Assembly: GCA_001916035.1 (NCBI GenBank)
Contig: MNRQ01000049.1
Location: 1 to 6,790 of the forward strand
Reading direction: 5' to 3'
DNA: 6,790 nucleotides
Origin: Clostridium sp. 27_14
Lineage (GTDB): Bacteria; Bacillota; Clostridia; TANB77; CAG-508
Shown: positions 4,526 through 6,790 of the stretch, in pieces
Layout of the letters: every line of letters begins with the position of its first letter
Position numbering within the stretch: the first letter of the stretch is position 1
Position numbers and translations under genes: made by a program
Notes under the pieces: generated by a model
The model's input: only the letters and a program-made list of their open reading frames with translations
What the model was told of the DNA's origin: nothing
Database searches by the model: none

Positions 4526-6469
4526 CTAATATTTATTATCATTATTAACTTTATCTATATATTGCTTTGTGTTTTTTGCTTTCTTATTTATAATTTCAAA
4601 TAAAGCTGATAACAAATCTACATTAGATTGTTCTTTTAGATTAGCTTTTGTAAGAATAAAACTTGGTTTTTCTAATATTATAGTATTAAAAATTACTTCA
4701 TATGAATATTCTTCATGAGATGTTTCTAAATAGTCTTCTATTAATTGTGTAGTTTTATCAATAGTATTGTTATCAATAAATAAAAAATCCATTATAGTAT
4801 CAATACATTTGAATTTATATTTATTTTCATGAGCTTGATAAGCAAAGCCTTTTGAATTAGTTTGTATATTTGTAATCGTATTATTATCTGAGTTAGCAAT
4901 AGGGAGAGGATTTGTAGTAATTTTATTATTACTACTTAAATTTTTAGAACTTCCATAATTTAAAGTAGGAGTTATATGAGTATCATTATTTGAGACATTT
5001 AACCATTTTAATAAAATATTAAGCATTCTTTCACTAGCAATATATATACAAATTTGTTTATTATCACGAATAGCACTTCTCCAAATCCATTGTATTAATT
5101 CACTTAAAGAATATAAATCTTCTGAAAAATTATCACCAGTAGGACAATAATTCTTTATAAAGTTATATAAATGTGGATTAATAAACCTATTTACAAGATA
5201 TATTAAAACATTAGCGTCTTTATATGCATTGGTAGCTTTAGTATTTATTGGCACATAGTTTTTATCATCAATATATGTACAATTTTTTTTAATGCTATCT
5301 TTAGAACAGTCAAATACAGACCAAATTATATTTTTGTTTTTTCTTAAATCTTTAGGAATATTGTCTTTACAAAATTTTTTGATATTATTTTGTAACACAG
5401 TTATAATTGTATTATCTTTATTCTCATTTAGAGAAGTATAATACGAGTAACTTAATGTGATTTTTTTGTCATGTTTATTTGTATTCCAAAAAGAATATAA
5501 AGAAGTTCTTGATTTAGTGTCTTTTATTATTTGTTCTTTTTGAATTTTATATCCTGGAATAAAGATATTATGCATAGTTTTATGTTTGATAATGCTTTCA
5601 ACATTTTCATAAAGATGATGACTTTCTACTAAAAAATAATCTTCTTTTTTTACTGCGGGATTATTTTGAGTTTGAAGTTTAAGAGCTTTAACAGGATAAA
5701 AATATTTATATTCTGCATTATGAAAATCAAAATAATACTTCATAATTTGGGCATTCCAAAGATAAGTTATAACATATATAGATTTAAAGCTTTTAAAAAC
5801 GGCAACTGGAAATAATGATATGTAATAATAGCCGTTATTTTCTAATTCATGCTTTGCTTCAAGACGATAAACGTCATTAAAAGTAAAATAATCTTTCAAA
5901 CAGTTATATATAGAATTTATCTCTATAGTATCTTTATTCCAAATAATCAAATTATCATTTGGAGAGTTATACTTTAAATAACCAGTATTTAGTAAAAAGT
6001 TTATATCCGCTTCTGTAAAAGTATATGTTTGAGCATTTTTCTTTAAAGACAATTTTTTATTTGCATTAATTTCTATAGTTGTATTAATTTTATTACAATC
6101 AATAAATTGTGGGAATTCAGATGTTGAGATTAAAGAATTTAAAGCCTCATCAATGATTAAGTTATAATCTTTTGCATATTTAACTATTAAATCAGGGTTT
6201 TGTAAAAAGAGCTGGTGAGTACAGATAATATCTTTTCCTTCTTTCAAATATTTTTCAAGAGTTATCCTTTTGGGAGGAACATCTTTAAGTAATTTACAAA
6301 ATTCTCTTAAGTTGTTTGCATATCTAGTGACTTCATCTAAATAAGGAACAATAATTAGAAATTTAGATGTAGGATATTTTTGCTTCTGAGTTTTGATATA
6401 ATTTATCATAGCTGTTGATTTACCACAGCCCATTATTCCATCAATAATATTAATTTTAAAATTTTCCAT
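4526..6469 (-). CDS. SF2 helicase-like ATPase of plasmid/phage type, likely replication protein
   Basis: 647 residues. The helicase motifs run in order: Walker A GIMGCGKST (11-19, Lys17), motif Ia VPYLDEVTR (41-49), CTHQLFL (83-89), Walker B IIDEAL (105-110), and a C-terminal RecA-like half with TKATNAYKDANVLIYLVNRF and SELIQWIWRSAIRDNK (Trp461, Arg464, Arg468), the arginine-finger region. This set matches the DEAD/DEAH helicase family common on Firmicute phages and plasmids. An Asn/Thr-rich linker (about 495-550) joins a C-terminal domain of unknown role. I choose ATG 6469 because GGGAG lies 8 bases upstream; an in-frame ATG at 6502 falls inside the -10 element of the promoter, so the longer form cannot be made from it. 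As the only replication-type gene here, it is the likely initiator or replicative helicase; no primase motif is visible. Confidence 0.82.
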   Translation of the reverse strand: MENFKINIIDGIMGCGKSTAMINYIKTQKQKYPTSKFLIIVPYLDEVTRYANNLREFCKLLKDVPPKRITLEKYLKEGKDIICTHQLFLQNPDLIVKYAKDYNLIIDEALNSLISTSEFPQFIDCNKINTTIEINANKKLSLKKNAQTYTFTEADINFLLNTGYLKYNSPNDNLIIWNKDTIEINSIYNCLKDYFTFNDVYRLEAKHELENNGYYYISLFPVAVFKSFKSIYVITYLWNAQIMKYYFDFHNAEYKYFYPVKALKLQTQNNPAVKKEDYFLVESHHLYENVESIIKHKTMHNIFIPGYKIQKEQIIKDTKSRTSLYSFWNTNKHDKKITLSYSYYTSLNENKDNTIITVLQNNIKKFCKDNIPKDLRKNKNIIWSVFDCSKDSIKKNCTYIDDKNYVPINTKATNAYKDANVLIYLVNRFINPHLYNFIKNYCPTGDNFSEDLYSLSELIQWIWRSAIRDNKQICIYIASERMLNILLKWLNVSNNDTHITPTLNYGSSKNLSSNNKITTNPLPIANSDNNTITNIQTNSKGFAYQAHENKYKFKCIDTIMDFLFIDNNTIDKTTQLIEDYLETSHEEYSYEVIFNTIILEKPSFILTKANLKEQSNVDLLSALFEIINKKAKNTKQYIDKVNNDNKY

Positions 6470-6492
6470 ATACAAATCTCCCTTTTTTGTAA

Positions 6493-6522
6493 AGTATATC
6501 ATAAAATAGTAAGATATTGCAA
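6493..6522 (-). promoter_or_regulatory. Promoter of the helicase gene
   Basis: On the minus strand: TTGCAA (6522-6517), 18-base spacer, TATACT (6498-6493) with TGA just upstream (extended -10). Predicted start is near 6486, giving a leader of under 20 bases with the ribosome site GGGAG almost at its 5' end. This fixes ATG 6469 as the start. Confidence 0.7.
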
Positions 6523-6569
6523 TTAGTTGAAAAAGGAAATTTTTTTAGACGAATAACTATTTATTGGTA

Positions 6570-6598
6570 TTGTATTTATTCAAAAAAAGAGATAAAAT
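6570..6598 (+). promoter_or_regulatory. Possible divergent promoter for the Spo0A_C-like frame and recombinase
   Basis: TTGTAT (6570-6575), 17-base spacer, TAAAAT (6593-6598). Predicted start is near 6605. If the molecule is circular, this transcript would cross the window ends and run into the recombinase at 82, which has no good promoter of its own in positions 1-65. Confidence 0.45.
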
Positions 6599-6790
6599 AG
6601 GGCTATAAATAAACAAAGCATAAACCAACAAATAAATAAAAAAATTCAAATATTTATTGAGCTTAGAGATTTACATAAATTTAACACAACCCCAAGCCGT
6701 GTAGAAAGAGCAATACGCCATGCAATAGAAGTAGCATGGGGAAGAGGCCAACAAGAAGCAGTAGAAAACATATTTGGATACACAATATCA
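6596..6790 (+). CDS. Spo0A C-terminal DNA-binding domain-like frame, no start codon, runs off the end
   Basis: The open frame follows a TAA at 6593. Its clear signature is FNTTPSRVERAIRHAIEVAW, then GRGQQEAVENIFGYTIS: the scaffold turn and recognition helix of the Spo0A effector domain, which binds 0A-box DNA. Stand-alone Spo0A_C proteins exist in Clostridia. This copy is abnormal. Only about 30 residues precede the motif, so roughly 45 residues of the domain (the first helices) are missing: the N-terminal IQIFIEL runs straight into RDLHKFNTTPS. There is also no ATG, GTG or TTG in frame before the motif; ATA at 6605 stands where a start would be, with AGGG (6599-6602) too close. It is probably a decayed gene. 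It continues in phase at 1-66 if the ends join. Confidence 0.65.

Noticed and set aside
1..6790. CRISPR array, tRNA, rRNA or insertion-sequence ends
   Set aside because: No regularly spaced repeats, no cloverleaf or rRNA-like GC-rich block, and no transposase or matching terminal repeats with target duplication were seen.

Overview
The window reads as accessory DNA from a very AT-rich, endospore-related Firmicute, most likely a Clostridia member. The signs are strong Shine-Dalgarno sites, AGA/ATA/TTA codon preference, promoters with extended -10 elements, and a fragment of the Spo0A DNA-binding domain. The gene set is plasmid-like or phage-like: a tyrosine recombinase, a ribbon-helix-helix repressor, a mobile-element type SF2 helicase, and an apparent antisense-RNA-controlled peptide locus. 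No rRNA, tRNA or CRISPR was seen. One reading frame (Spo0A_C-like) runs off position 6790 and continues in phase from position 1 to a stop at 64-66, just ahead of the recombinase Shine-Dalgarno. I infer that the 6790 bases may be a complete small circular replicon.

Layout. 1-1350: tail of the Spo0A_C-like frame, a XerC/D-like recombinase (82-1037) broken into two frames at a T7 run, and a small unknown protein (1060-1350). 1395-1772: a compact two-RNA locus. A + strand promoter drives a 36-residue ORF (1489-1599) that ends at its own terminator. A strong - strand promoter drives a roughly 78-nt RNA that ends at a perfect terminator just short of the first one. Two short direct repeats make the RNAs complementary at the start of the ORF and at the terminator loops. 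This is the architecture of the pAD1 par (Fst, RNA I/RNA II) type I toxin-antitoxin loci, but with an unrelated-looking peptide. 1878-2471: an RHH regulator and a divergent zinc-ribbon membrane protein, separated by a control region with three 11-bp repeats. 2544-3731: a membrane-anchored surface protein with a BamE-like C-terminal domain. 3732-4525: about 790 bases with no convincing gene but several hairpins, one of them an 18-bp inverted repeat; this is the best candidate for an origin. 4526-6469 (-): SF2 helicase-like protein, the likely replication gene. 6570-6790: divergent promoter and the Spo0A_C-like frame.

How it may work together (inference): the helicase and the hairpin-rich region would supply replication, the recombinase would resolve multimers (if still functional), and the two-RNA peptide locus would act in stability or copy control. 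The RHH protein would regulate itself and the divergent membrane-protein genes.
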